NCBI GenBank assembly: GCA_949294185.1
Contig: CASFGA010000008.1
Coordinates: forward strand, 62,001 to 126,000
Length of the DNA stretch: 64,000 bases
Origin: an uncultured Bacteroides sp.
GTDB lineage: Bacteria > Bacteroidota > Bacteroidia > Bacteroidales > Bacteroidaceae
Direction: 5' to 3'
Part shown: in pieces, positions 9,902 through 17,615 of the stretch
How positions within the stretch are numbered: position 1 is the stretch's first letter
Layout of the letters: each line of letters opens with the position of its first letter
The notes under the pieces: generated by a model
What the model saw: the letters and a program-made list of their open reading frames with translations, nothing else
Databases searched by the model: none
What the model was told of the DNA's origin: nothing
Program-made: the position numbers and the translations under genes

Positions 9902-10771
9902 ATGATACAAGTAAATAATATACGTCTCCGAATATTAAGAAGCCGTCTGTTGTATATTACGGTTTGTGTATTTTCCGGTTTGACAGCTATACCCTTGTTG
10001 GCCATTCTGGGTGAAGTGCTGGTTAAGGGATGGAAACAGCTAGGATGGGCTTTCTTTACCGAAGCTACTCCCAATGCTTACAAGGCGATGATGGCGGCAT
10101 CGGCAGGCGAACCGATTCCGGGCGGCATCGCAAACGGTATCGTCGGTACGTTTCTGATGCTGATTATCGCGGCTGTGGTGGCTATCCCTGTAGGTATTTT
10201 CTGTGGCATCTGCTTGTCTGAATACCGGAAAAGCTGGTTTGCGACATTTGTCAGCTATCTGACCGACTTGCTGCAAGGAACTCCGTCTATCATCATCGGC
10301 ATCATCACCTATATCTGGGTTGTGGTTCCGATGAAAGGATATTCTGCTTTGGCCGGAAGTGTGGCTCTCTTTATTATGATGCTTCCGCTGATTATCCGTT
10401 CCACTGAAGAGACCATGAAGGTTCTGCCCGAAACTTTAAAGGAGGCAGGCTTGGCTTTGGGCGGCAGTTATTGGCGGGTGATGTTGCAGGTGATGCTTCC
10501 TTCGGCGTTAGGCAGTATCTTTACCGGCATCCTGCTGGCGATTTCACGTGTGGTGGGAGAGACAGCCCCGTTGATGTTTACCGCTTTGGGAGGTGCCGCC
10601 ATCAGTTGGAACGTAACCAAACCCATGTCGGCTGTGCCATTGCTTATCTGGGAGTTCTTCAATGATCCTAATCTGCAAAGCTTGATTTGGGGCGCGTCCC
10701 TGTTCCTGCTTACTTTTGTCTTATTGTTGAATTTATTAGCTAAACGAATTGCAAAGAAATGGAAAATATAA
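9902..10771 (+). CDS. pstA: Phosphate ABC transporter permease PstA
   Basis: This 289-residue permease has six predicted membrane helices. It carries the EAA loop (LKEAGLALGGSYWRVMLQV) and the AISRVVGETAPL signature of PstA. The ATG at 9902 is preferred to a TTG two codons earlier. Its 3' end overlaps the start of pstB by 13 bp, which suggests translational coupling. Confidence 0.94.
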   Translation: MIQVNNIRLRILRSRLLYITVCVFSGLTAIPLLAILGEVLVKGWKQLGWAFFTEATPNAYKAMMAASAGEPIPGGIANGIVGTFLMLIIAAVVAIPVGIFCGICLSEYRKSWFATFVSYLTDLLQGTPSIIIGIITYIWVVVPMKGYSALAGSVALFIMMLPLIIRSTEETMKVLPETLKEAGLALGGSYWRVMLQVMLPSALGSIFTGILLAISRVVGETAPLMFTALGGAAISWNVTKPMSAVPLLIWEFFNDPNLQSLIWGASLFLLTFVLLLNLLAKRIAKKWKI

Positions 10772-11529
10772 AAGACCCGATACTTCAGATGAAAGACGTG
10801 TGCATATCGTATACAAGCGATGTTCTTGCCGTGAAACACGTTACCGCCGACATTGAGAAAAATTCTATCACTGCCATTATGGGGCCTTCGGGATGTGGCA
10901 AAAGCACGCTGCTGCGCGCTGTAAACCGTATGCATGAACTGTATAAAAACATCCGGGTTACGGGAGAAATTCTGCTGAACGGTGAAAATGTGCTTCAGAT
11001 GCCTCCTATGGAGGAGCGCCGCCGAATCGGAATGGTATTCCAGCGCCCGAATCCGTTTCCTACGATGAACATTTATGACAATGTGCTTGCGGGATACATA
11101 TTGAACGGCATACGCTTGTCGAGAAGCCAGAAGGATGAAATCGTGGAGCGAAACCTGCGTAACGTGGCTTTGTGGGATGAAGTGAAGGATTCGCTGACCA
11201 AGCGGGGGACTTTTCTTTCCGGCGGTCAGCAGCAGCGCTTGTGTATCGCCCGCTCTTTGGCGCTTCAGCCGGACATCCTGCTGATGGACGAACCGACTTC
11301 TGCCCTTGACCCGATTGCCACGAAGCATATCGAAGGGCTGATGGAGAATCTGAAGAAAGAGGTTACTATCCTGATTGTAACACACAATATGTCGCAGGCA
11401 ATGCGTATTTCAGACCGTTCCATGTTCATGTTCTTGGGCGAGCTGATTGAATATGATGATACCAAAACGATGTTTGAGAATCCGAAGGATGAGCGCACGC
11501 GTGCTTATTTGACCGGAAAGATGGGATAA
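10759..11529 (+). CDS. pstB: Phosphate ABC transporter ATP-binding protein PstB
   Basis: This 256-residue ATPase has Walker A GPSGCGKST (about residues 42-50), signature LSGGQQQR and Walker B LLMDEPTSALD, followed by the H-loop histidine in THNMSQAM. It powers PstSCA. It is the last gene of the operon, with a strong terminator 30 bp after it. The phoU gene that often follows pstB is absent here. Confidence 0.96.
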   Translation: MENIKDPILQMKDVCISYTSDVLAVKHVTADIEKNSITAIMGPSGCGKSTLLRAVNRMHELYKNIRVTGEILLNGENVLQMPPMEERRRIGMVFQRPNPFPTMNIYDNVLAGYILNGIRLSRSQKDEIVERNLRNVALWDEVKDSLTKRGTFLSGGQQQRLCIARSLALQPDILLMDEPTSALDPIATKHIEGLMENLKKEVTILIVTHNMSQAMRISDRSMFMFLGELIEYDDTKTMFENPKDERTRAYLTGKMG

Positions 11530-11558
11530 TTCCTCCTTGCGGGAAGGATATAAAGTAA

Positions 11559-11605
11559 AAAAAGTCATTCAGGGAGTGTCGGCCGGAAGCCCTGAATGAC
11601 TTTTT
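11559..11605 (+). terminator. Terminator of the porin-pst operon
   Basis: A perfect 16-bp stem (11559-11574 with 11590-11605) ends in a T run. It closes the operon after pstB. From here to 11742 I see no further gene or motif. Confidence 0.92.
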
Positions 11606-11742
11606 GTATATGGGAGAATCAGATTTTCATCAGGTGGCCGGGCGGATTTGGATATGTCATAAATGAAACCGCAAGGCGCAATGTTGCTTTAAGCCTTTGA
11701 TGAAAGGGTGGGACGGTTGTCTCACACCGGCAGATGGGCGGT

Positions 11743-12006
11743 TTAAGGGTTAAGGCTTGTATGATGATACATCTCCATGATCGGTTGGTGCAGGATGTTT
11801 TCCTGCGTGATGTTGGAGTTGCTTTCCCATTCCACAGACCGGCTTCCCGCCCACCACAGAATGTTTACGATGATAGCTGCAAGGATGACGGTATATGCGG
11901 TAATCCTTGCTTCCAGTTGCTTGCTGGAAGTTCTTTGTAAGGCAGATTTTTCCCTCACGGCATTTCCTGCTGCCAATGTTTTTTCCATATTGTTTGCTTT
12001 TATCAT
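11743..12006 (-). CDS. Small single-span membrane protein, hypothetical
   Basis: This 87-residue reading frame has one strong hydrophobic segment (AYTVILAAIIVNILWWAG, about residues 36-53). It is flanked by a basic, charged N-terminal half and a hydrophilic C-terminus, consistent with a type II membrane protein. An internal Met (MEKTL, residue 7) is an alternative start. It lies 71 bp downstream of pflA on the same strand. A perfect 7-4-7 inverted repeat (12025-12042) sits just before it. I do not recognise a family. Overlapping plus-strand frames exist but look less protein-like and one runs into pflA. Confidence 0.42.
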   Translation of the reverse strand: MIKANNMEKTLAAGNAVREKSALQRTSSKQLEARITAYTVILAAIIVNILWWAGSRSVEWESNSNITQENILHQPIMEMYHHTSLNP

Positions 12007-12024
12007 AAGTTCGTTCTTGCTTTT

Positions 12025-12042
12025 CTTACATGAAAATGTAAG
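12025..12042. repeat. Perfect 7-4-7 inverted repeat downstream of pflA
   Basis: CTTACAT-gaaa-ATGTAAG. It could be an operator or a short hairpin for the small membrane protein gene that starts at 12006. There is no T run after it on the minus strand, so it is not a convincing terminator of pflA. Confidence 0.5.
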
Positions 12043-12077
12043 GCATGTCCGAATACTGCATCCTGACGGAATTTTTT

Positions 12078-12806
12078 TTAGTTTACGTATACGGTCTTGA
12101 AATATTTTTCAAACAACTGTCTGGCCTCTTCCAGTTCTTCCGGTGTATTGGTCGGAATGTCTTTTAACTTGTATTCCATGCCCATAGCCTCGTATTTGTG
12201 TACACCCAGCGTGTGATAAGGCAGAATTTCCACCCGTTCTATCATTTTGTAGCTCTTGAAATGTTCGCCTAAAGCCTTGATGTCCTCATCAAAGAAACTG
12301 TAGCCTTTTACCAGAACATACCGCAGCCAGAAAGGTTTGCCGGCATTTTCCAGCCAGGCTGCCGTTTTCAGAGTCTGTTCGTTGCTGCGCGCGGTCAGAG
12401 TTTGGTGCCGCTTGTCGTTGAATTCCTTTATGTCAAGCAATATCAGGTCGGCCAGAGAAAAAAGTTCCTCCACATCCTTGTTCCAGATACTTCCGTTCGA
12501 ATCGATGCAGATGTGGATTCCGGCATTCTTCAGCATGCGGCATAAAGGGACAAGTGCCTTGGCCTGAAAGGTCGGTTCTCCGCCGCTGAATGTGATTCCG
12601 CCCTTTTTCCCGAAAAAAGGCTTTTGGCTGACGGCCATTTTCAGAATTTCTTCGGGAGCGGTTTCCCTGCTTTCTCCTTTGGCGTCAATCGTGTCCGGAT
12701 TGGCACAATACAGACAGCGGAAATTGCATCCTTGCAGAAATACCACCAGGCGGATGCCCGGGCCGTCGTAAGTGCCGAGCGATTCATACGAATGTACTCT
12801 TATCAT
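12078..12806 (-). CDS. pflA: Pyruvate formate-lyase-activating enzyme (radical SAM)
   Basis: This 242-residue radical SAM enzyme has the [4Fe-4S] motif CNFRCLYC (C27, C31, C34) and the GGI/SGGEP segment typical of PFL activases. It generates the glycyl radical on PflB using S-adenosylmethionine. It lies 147 bp downstream of pflB on the same strand. The interval contains a large inverted repeat rather than a visible promoter, so co-transcription with pflB is likely. Confidence 0.95.
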   Translation of the reverse strand: MIRVHSYESLGTYDGPGIRLVVFLQGCNFRCLYCANPDTIDAKGESRETAPEEILKMAVSQKPFFGKKGGITFSGGEPTFQAKALVPLCRMLKNAGIHICIDSNGSIWNKDVEELFSLADLILLDIKEFNDKRHQTLTARSNEQTLKTAAWLENAGKPFWLRYVLVKGYSFFDEDIKALGEHFKSYKMIERVEILPYHTLGVHKYEAMGMEYKLKDIPTNTPEELEEARQLFEKYFKTVYVN

Positions 12807-12861
12807 AAAATTTGCATTAAGTGGGTTAGGTCTGTTCAGGCGATGGCCGCGTGTTTTAATC

Positions 12862-12925
12862 GGACACGGATTACAGGATCTCCGCAGTCGGTGCTTGGCC
12901 AGAGATGTCCGTGTAATCCGTGTCC
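12862..12925. repeat. Long inverted repeat between pflB and pflA
   Basis: A 14-bp perfect repeat (12862-12875 and 12912-12925, core GGACACGGATTACA) encloses 36 bp. The inner flanks (GGATCTC and GAGATGTCC) extend the pairing imperfectly. There is no T run. It may be a dispersed intergenic repeat or an mRNA element that adjusts pflA level relative to pflB. Confidence 0.75.
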
Positions 12926-12953
12926 TTATGTAAGGAAAAAAATTGTCAGGATG

Positions 12954-15176
12954 TTACATGCGTTCGTGGAAGCTGCGCGAAATTACTTCAAGCTGATGTT
13001 CGCGGCTCAGCTTGATGAAGTTTACGGCATATCCTGATACGCGGATGGTAAGCTGCGGATATTTTTCCGGATGCTCCATGGCGTCTTCCAGCATTTCACG
13101 GTTCAGCACGTTCACATTCAGGTGGTGCGCTCCCTTTACGAAGTAGCCGTCCATCATGGTGACCAGATTTTCTATACGGTTTTCCCTGTCCACACCCAAC
13201 GATTTCGGGACAATGGAGAACGTATTGCTGATACCGTCCTGTGAGTCTCTATAGCGCAGCTTGGCTACTGAACTGAGCGAAGCGATGGCTCCATTCTTGT
13301 CGCGTCCGTGCATCGGGTTTGCTCCCGGTGCGAAAGCCACGCCTTTCGCGCGTCCGTCAGGTGTCGCTCCGGTCTTTTTCCCATACATGACATTTGATGT
13401 GATGGTGAGGATAGACAGGGTCGGCTTTGCATTCTTGTAGACAGGCAGTTTCTTCAGTTCCTCATCGAAATAATAAATCAGGTCGACTGCCAGATGATCC
13501 ACGCGGTCGTCATCGTTTCCGAAGCAGGGGAACTCACCTTCAATGTCAAATCCCTCGGTCAGTCCGATTTCATTGCGCTTGGCCGTTACTTTTGCATATT
13601 TGATAGCAGAAAGAGAGTCAACTGCAATTGACATTCCCGCTACGCCATAAGCCAGGTTGATGGCGGGGTCTGTGTCTACGAAGGCCATCTGCGCCTTTTC
13701 GTAATAGTATTTGTCGTGCATGTAATGGATGATGTTCATCGCTTCGTTATAGACGCGTGCCATCTCCTTCAGCACCTTCTTGTAGTTGGCAAGCACTTCC
13801 TCAAAATTCAGCACATCTCCGCTCAGCACCGGGATATCTTTAACCATTACCGTGCCGGTATTCTCGCACCGTCCGCCATTGATAGCCAGCAGCAGAGCCT
13901 TGGCCAGATTGCAGCGCGCCCCGAAGAACTGGATGTGGCGGCCGATGTCCTGGTAAGAAACGCAGCATGCAATGCCGTAGTCGTCCGAGCCGCGCACTTC
14001 GCGCATCAGGTCGTCGTTTTCATATTGAATGGAGGAAGTGTCGATGGATACCTGTGCGCAGAAATCCTTGAATCCTTCAGGAAGTTGCGGACTCCACAGC
14101 ACAGTCAGATTCGGTTCGGGTGAAGGGCCGAGGTTGTACAGTGTCTGCAAGAAACGGAATGAGGTCTTTGTCACTTTTATGCGGCCATCGTTGAAGCGTC
14201 CTCCGATGGATTCGGTCACCCAAGTAGGGTCACCCGCAAAGATGTCGGTATATGCCTGCATACGGAGATGGCGTACCATACGCAGTTTGATGACGAATTG
14301 GTCGATTAGTTCCTGAGCATGCATTTCATCCAGCAGGCCCTGGTTCATATCATACTCGATATAAATGTCGAGGAATGAAGACACATTTCCCAGAGACATG
14401 GCAGCCCCGTCTTGTTCCTTCACGGCGGCAAGATAGGCCATATATACCCACTGCACGGCTTCCTGCGCGTTTGTCGCGGGACGGCTTAAGTCCAGTCCGT
14501 ATTGTTCCCCCATTATCTTTATTTCTTTCAGGGCTTTAATCTGCTCTGCTACTTCCTCACGCAGACGGATGCGCGCATCCGTCATCGGGCCGGTCAGACG
14601 ACGCAAGTCGTTCTGCTTGGCTTCAATCAGGCGGTCAAGGCCATAAAGGGCCAGACGGCGGTAATCGCCGATGATACGTCCGCGGGCATAATTGTCGGGC
14701 AAGCCGGTCAGGAATCCCAACGAGCGGAAGGAACGGATTTCTTCGGTATACGCATCGAATACTCCGTCGTTATGAGTCTTGCGGTAATGGGTGAAAATAT
14801 CTTTTACTTTCGGATCTACTTCCATACCATTCTCGCGGCATGCTTTTTCTACTACCTTGATGCCTCCGAAAGGCTTGATGGCACGGCGCAGCACCTCGTC
14901 AGTCTGCAAACCTACGATTACTTCATTCTCCTTGTCGATATATCCGGGAGCGAAAGAGGTAATGGTTGAAACGGTCGAAGGGTCGAGCGAACGTACTCCG
15001 TTGTTTGCGCGCTCTTCGGCTAAAGCTTCCAGACACTTGTTCCACACTGCTTTCGTGCGTTCTGTCGGGCCTGCCAGAAAAGATGCGTCACCTTCATAAG
15101 GAGTGATGTTTGTCTTTACAAAATCAGTAACGTTGATTTCATGGTTCCAGCGACCTGCTTTAAAATTCATTGCCAT
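12954..15176 (-). CDS. pflB: Formate C-acetyltransferase (pyruvate formate-lyase)
   Basis: This 740-residue enzyme has all PFL hallmarks: adjacent active-site cysteines C404/C405 in IACCVS and the glycyl radical site RVSGYAV near the C-terminus (G715). It converts pyruvate and CoA to acetyl-CoA and formate under anaerobiosis. Length is normal for true PFL rather than for diol dehydratases or choline lyase. A second ATG two codons in (15170) is an equally possible start. A consensus promoter lies 50-80 bp upstream. Confidence 0.97.
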   Translation of the reverse strand: MAMNFKAGRWNHEINVTDFVKTNITPYEGDASFLAGPTERTKAVWNKCLEALAEERANNGVRSLDPSTVSTITSFAPGYIDKENEVIVGLQTDEVLRRAIKPFGGIKVVEKACRENGMEVDPKVKDIFTHYRKTHNDGVFDAYTEEIRSFRSLGFLTGLPDNYARGRIIGDYRRLALYGLDRLIEAKQNDLRRLTGPMTDARIRLREEVAEQIKALKEIKIMGEQYGLDLSRPATNAQEAVQWVYMAYLAAVKEQDGAAMSLGNVSSFLDIYIEYDMNQGLLDEMHAQELIDQFVIKLRMVRHLRMQAYTDIFAGDPTWVTESIGGRFNDGRIKVTKTSFRFLQTLYNLGPSPEPNLTVLWSPQLPEGFKDFCAQVSIDTSSIQYENDDLMREVRGSDDYGIACCVSYQDIGRHIQFFGARCNLAKALLLAINGGRCENTGTVMVKDIPVLSGDVLNFEEVLANYKKVLKEMARVYNEAMNIIHYMHDKYYYEKAQMAFVDTDPAINLAYGVAGMSIAVDSLSAIKYAKVTAKRNEIGLTEGFDIEGEFPCFGNDDDRVDHLAVDLIYYFDEELKKLPVYKNAKPTLSILTITSNVMYGKKTGATPDGRAKGVAFAPGANPMHGRDKNGAIASLSSVAKLRYRDSQDGISNTFSIVPKSLGVDRENRIENLVTMMDGYFVKGAHHLNVNVLNREMLEDAMEHPEKYPQLTIRVSGYAVNFIKLSREHQLEVISRSFHERM

Positions 15177-15226
15177 AAATAATAAATGTATTAAAGTGAA
15201 AGTTCAATGGTTTTGGAAAACCGCTG

Positions 15227-15257
15227 CAAAGGTACGACTTTTCCTTGATTGTGGCAA
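15227..15257 (-). promoter_or_regulatory. Promoter of pflB
   Basis: On the minus strand, TACCTTTG (15227-15234) lies 20 bp from a TTG -33 core (15255-15257), an excellent consensus match. The rest of the 298-bp divergent interval to mazG shows only the mazG promoter. Confidence 0.75.
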
Positions 15258-15416
15258 GAGCTGGCGTTATCCGGATTGCTGATTTGTACTAATTACAATT
15301 TTGTTAACCTTTATTTCGCTTTGGCATTGTCCTTTGGAAAATTTTTTTCATGGGGGGGAAATGTCTTTTGGCAAAGGTGAAAATGATGTCTTGAATGTAT
15401 GAAATCCGGTGAAATG

Positions 15417-15448
15417 TTGGGGGAAAAGAAATGTTTTCCTTATTTTTG
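15417..15448 (+). promoter_or_regulatory. Promoter of mazG
   Basis: TTG (15417-15419) and TATTTTTG (15441-15448) are separated by 21 bp. The leader to the ATG at 15475 is about 20 nt. Confidence 0.65.
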
Positions 15449-15474
15449 TCTGATTTTTAGAAAGGAAAACAATC

Positions 15475-16260
15475 ATGCATACAAGACAAGAACAGATGGA
15501 AGCGTTCGGGCGGCTGCTCGATGTGTTGGATGAACTGCGCGTGAAATGCCCGTGGGACAGAAAGCAGACCAATGAAAGCTTACGCCCAAATACAATAGAA
15601 GAGGTGTACGAGCTGTGTGACGCGTTGGTGAAAGACGATAAGAAAAATATTTGTAAAGAGTTGGGAGATGTTCTTTTGCACGTGGTGTTTTATGCCAAGA
15701 TAGGTAGCGAAACGGGCGATTTCGATATCAAGGATGTGTGCGACAAACTTTGCGACAAACTTATTTTCAGGCATCCGCACGTGTTTGGTGAGGTGAAGGC
15801 GGATACGGCAGAAAAGGTTTCCGAAAATTGGGAGCAGATCAAACTGAAGGAAAAAGATGGAAACAGATCGGTATTGAGCGGTGTTCCCGAAGCGTTGCCT
15901 TCACTCATCAAGGCTTACCGCATACAGGATAAGGCACGGAATGTGGGATTTGACTGGGAGAAGCGCGAGCAAGTGTGGGAAAAGGTTAAGGAGGAAATCT
16001 CCGAGTTTGAGGAGGAAGTCGGCGGTATGGATAAGGAAAAGGCAGAGGCGGAATTTGGCGATGTGATGTTTAGTCTCGTCAATGCCGCACGCCTCTATAA
16101 GATAAATCCTGACAATGCACTGGAACATACCAACCAGAAGTTTATCCGCCGTTTCAATTATCTGGAGGAACATACCATTAAGGAAGGACATAATCTGGAC
16201 GGCATGTCGCTTGAAGAGATGGATGCCATTTGGAATGAAGCGAAGGCAAAAGGCTTGTAA
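15475..16260 (+). CDS. mazG: Nucleoside triphosphate pyrophosphohydrolase MazG
   Basis: This 261-residue protein carries two tandem MazG domains. The first contains CPWDRKQT and the metal-binding EEVYEL helix followed by KELGDVLLHVVF. The second contains EISEFEEEV and EFGDVMFSLVN. MazG hydrolyses NTPs and dNTPs to monophosphates and pyrophosphate, cleaning the nucleotide pool or lowering (p)ppGpp. It starts a probable three-gene operon with the S37-like peptidase (29 bp away) and the antiporter. Confidence 0.94.
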   Translation: MHTRQEQMEAFGRLLDVLDELRVKCPWDRKQTNESLRPNTIEEVYELCDALVKDDKKNICKELGDVLLHVVFYAKIGSETGDFDIKDVCDKLCDKLIFRHPHVFGEVKADTAEKVSENWEQIKLKEKDGNRSVLSGVPEALPSLIKAYRIQDKARNVGFDWEKREQVWEKVKEEISEFEEEVGGMDKEKAEAEFGDVMFSLVNAARLYKINPDNALEHTNQKFIRRFNYLEEHTIKEGHNLDGMSLEEMDAIWNEAKAKGL

Positions 16261-16289
16261 ATGGATTTTTGGACTTAAAAGATAGAACT

Positions 16290-17597
16290 ATGAGAATGCA
16301 ACGAATGATGATGGGACAGCTTGCCGTGCTGCTCCTTTTTACCTTGCAGGCGATAACGGCAGGGGCCGTAAACAATGAAGTATGGCAGAAGTTGAAAGCT
16401 CTTCCAGGAGTGACGGATGTAGACACGCTTTCAAGCACGCAATATGCCGACAAGTTTGTGATGTACATAGACCAACTGCTTGACCCGAAGCGTCCGGAAG
16501 CCGGATACTTCAAGCAGCGTGTTATTGTGGCACATGCGGGATACGACCGTCCTACCGTATTGGTGACGGAAGGGTATGATGCGAACTATGCGGTGAATCC
16601 CAATTATAAAGAAGAACTCTCAAAACTGCTGGATGCCAATCTGATATTTGTGGAATACCGTTATTTCGGCAAGTCAATGCCTGAGCCGTGCAACTGGGAT
16701 TACCTTACAGTCGTAAATTCGTTGGCGGATCTGCATCGGGTGAATACGACCTTCCGGCGGCTGTATACCGGAAAGTGGTTGGCTACAGGCATCAGCAAGG
16801 GCGGACAGACTACTATGTTTTACCGTTCCTACTATCCGGACGATGTAGATGTGTCGGTGCCTTACGTGGCTCCGCTTAACAAGGCGTTGGAAGACGGCCG
16901 TCATGAAATATTCTTGCGTGACAAGGTGGGGACGGCTGCCGGTCGTGAAAAGATAAAGGAAACGCAGATAGCTTTTCTTCAACGTAAGCAGGCGCTGCTT
17001 CCCATGCTGGAAAGCTATTGCGCGGAAAAGGGATATACATTCCGTGTGCCGGTAGCGGATGTGTTCGACTACTGTGTATTGGAATATTCTTTTGCCATGT
17101 GGCAATGGGGAACTTCTTTAGCTGGTATTCCTTCCGCAGACGCGTCTGATAAGGAGTGGTTTGATTATCTGATGGAGGTGTGCGAACCGAATTATTTTTC
17201 TCAGCAGACTCCTTATCCGTCGTTCAATGTGCAGGCTGCAAAAGAGTTGGGGTATTATGGATACGATATGGAGCCTTTTAAAGAATTGATGAGCATCAAG
17301 ACATGCAAGGACTATCTGCGCCGTGTCATGCTGCCCGAAGAACTTTCCGCGCTGACTTTTGATGACACGCTTTATAGGCATACGGTGGATTTCCTAAAGA
17401 AAAATGATCCGAAGATGATTTATATATATGGGGGAGACGACCCGTGGTCGGCTTCCGGAGTGACATGGCTGAAAGGGAAAAAGAACATCCATGTTTTTGT
17501 ACAGCCGGGCGGAAGTCATTCCACCCGTATCGCCACTTTCGACGATGCGACTCAAAAAGAAATCAAGGGGCTGCTTCATGAGTGGCTTGGGTTGTAA
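16290..17597 (+). CDS. S37-family-like serine aminopeptidase, exported
   Basis: This 435-residue protein begins with a signal peptide (ends near ITAGA, residue 26). It is an alpha/beta-hydrolase-type peptidase: nucleophile Ser169 in GISKGG, an acidic residue in GGDDPWS (D383/D384) and His410 in GGSHSTR. An early TEGYDA motif and EYRYFGKS match the S37 prolyl tri/tetrapeptidyl aminopeptidase family, which removes proline-ended tri- and tetrapeptides. The ATG at 16290 is preferred because it gives a clean signal peptide; an in-frame TTG at 16269 only adds seven polar residues. It lies between mazG and the antiporter with short gaps, so it is probably in one operon. Confidence 0.82.
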   Translation: MRMQRMMMGQLAVLLLFTLQAITAGAVNNEVWQKLKALPGVTDVDTLSSTQYADKFVMYIDQLLDPKRPEAGYFKQRVIVAHAGYDRPTVLVTEGYDANYAVNPNYKEELSKLLDANLIFVEYRYFGKSMPEPCNWDYLTVVNSLADLHRVNTTFRRLYTGKWLATGISKGGQTTMFYRSYYPDDVDVSVPYVAPLNKALEDGRHEIFLRDKVGTAAGREKIKETQIAFLQRKQALLPMLESYCAEKGYTFRVPVADVFDYCVLEYSFAMWQWGTSLAGIPSADASDKEWFDYLMEVCEPNYFSQQTPYPSFNVQAAKELGYYGYDMEPFKELMSIKTCKDYLRRVMLPEELSALTFDDTLYRHTVDFLKKNDPKMIYIYGGDDPWSASGVTWLKGKKNIHVFVQPGGSHSTRIATFDDATQKEIKGLLHEWLGL

Positions 17598-17615
17598 ATA
17601 AGGAAAGCAAAGCAG

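Noticed and set aside
10468..11385. 305-codon minus-strand frame across pstA and pstB
   Set aside because: Opposite two genes with intact transporter motifs; no recognisable protein features.
11777..12100. 107-codon plus-strand frame opposite the small membrane protein
   Set aside because: It overlaps the 3' end of pflA and has no promoter or start signal. The minus-strand frame is more protein-like.
15177..15474. Possible FNR-type site in the pflB-mazG interval
   Set aside because: No convincing TTGAT-N4-ATCAA palindrome was found; only the two consensus promoters are supported.
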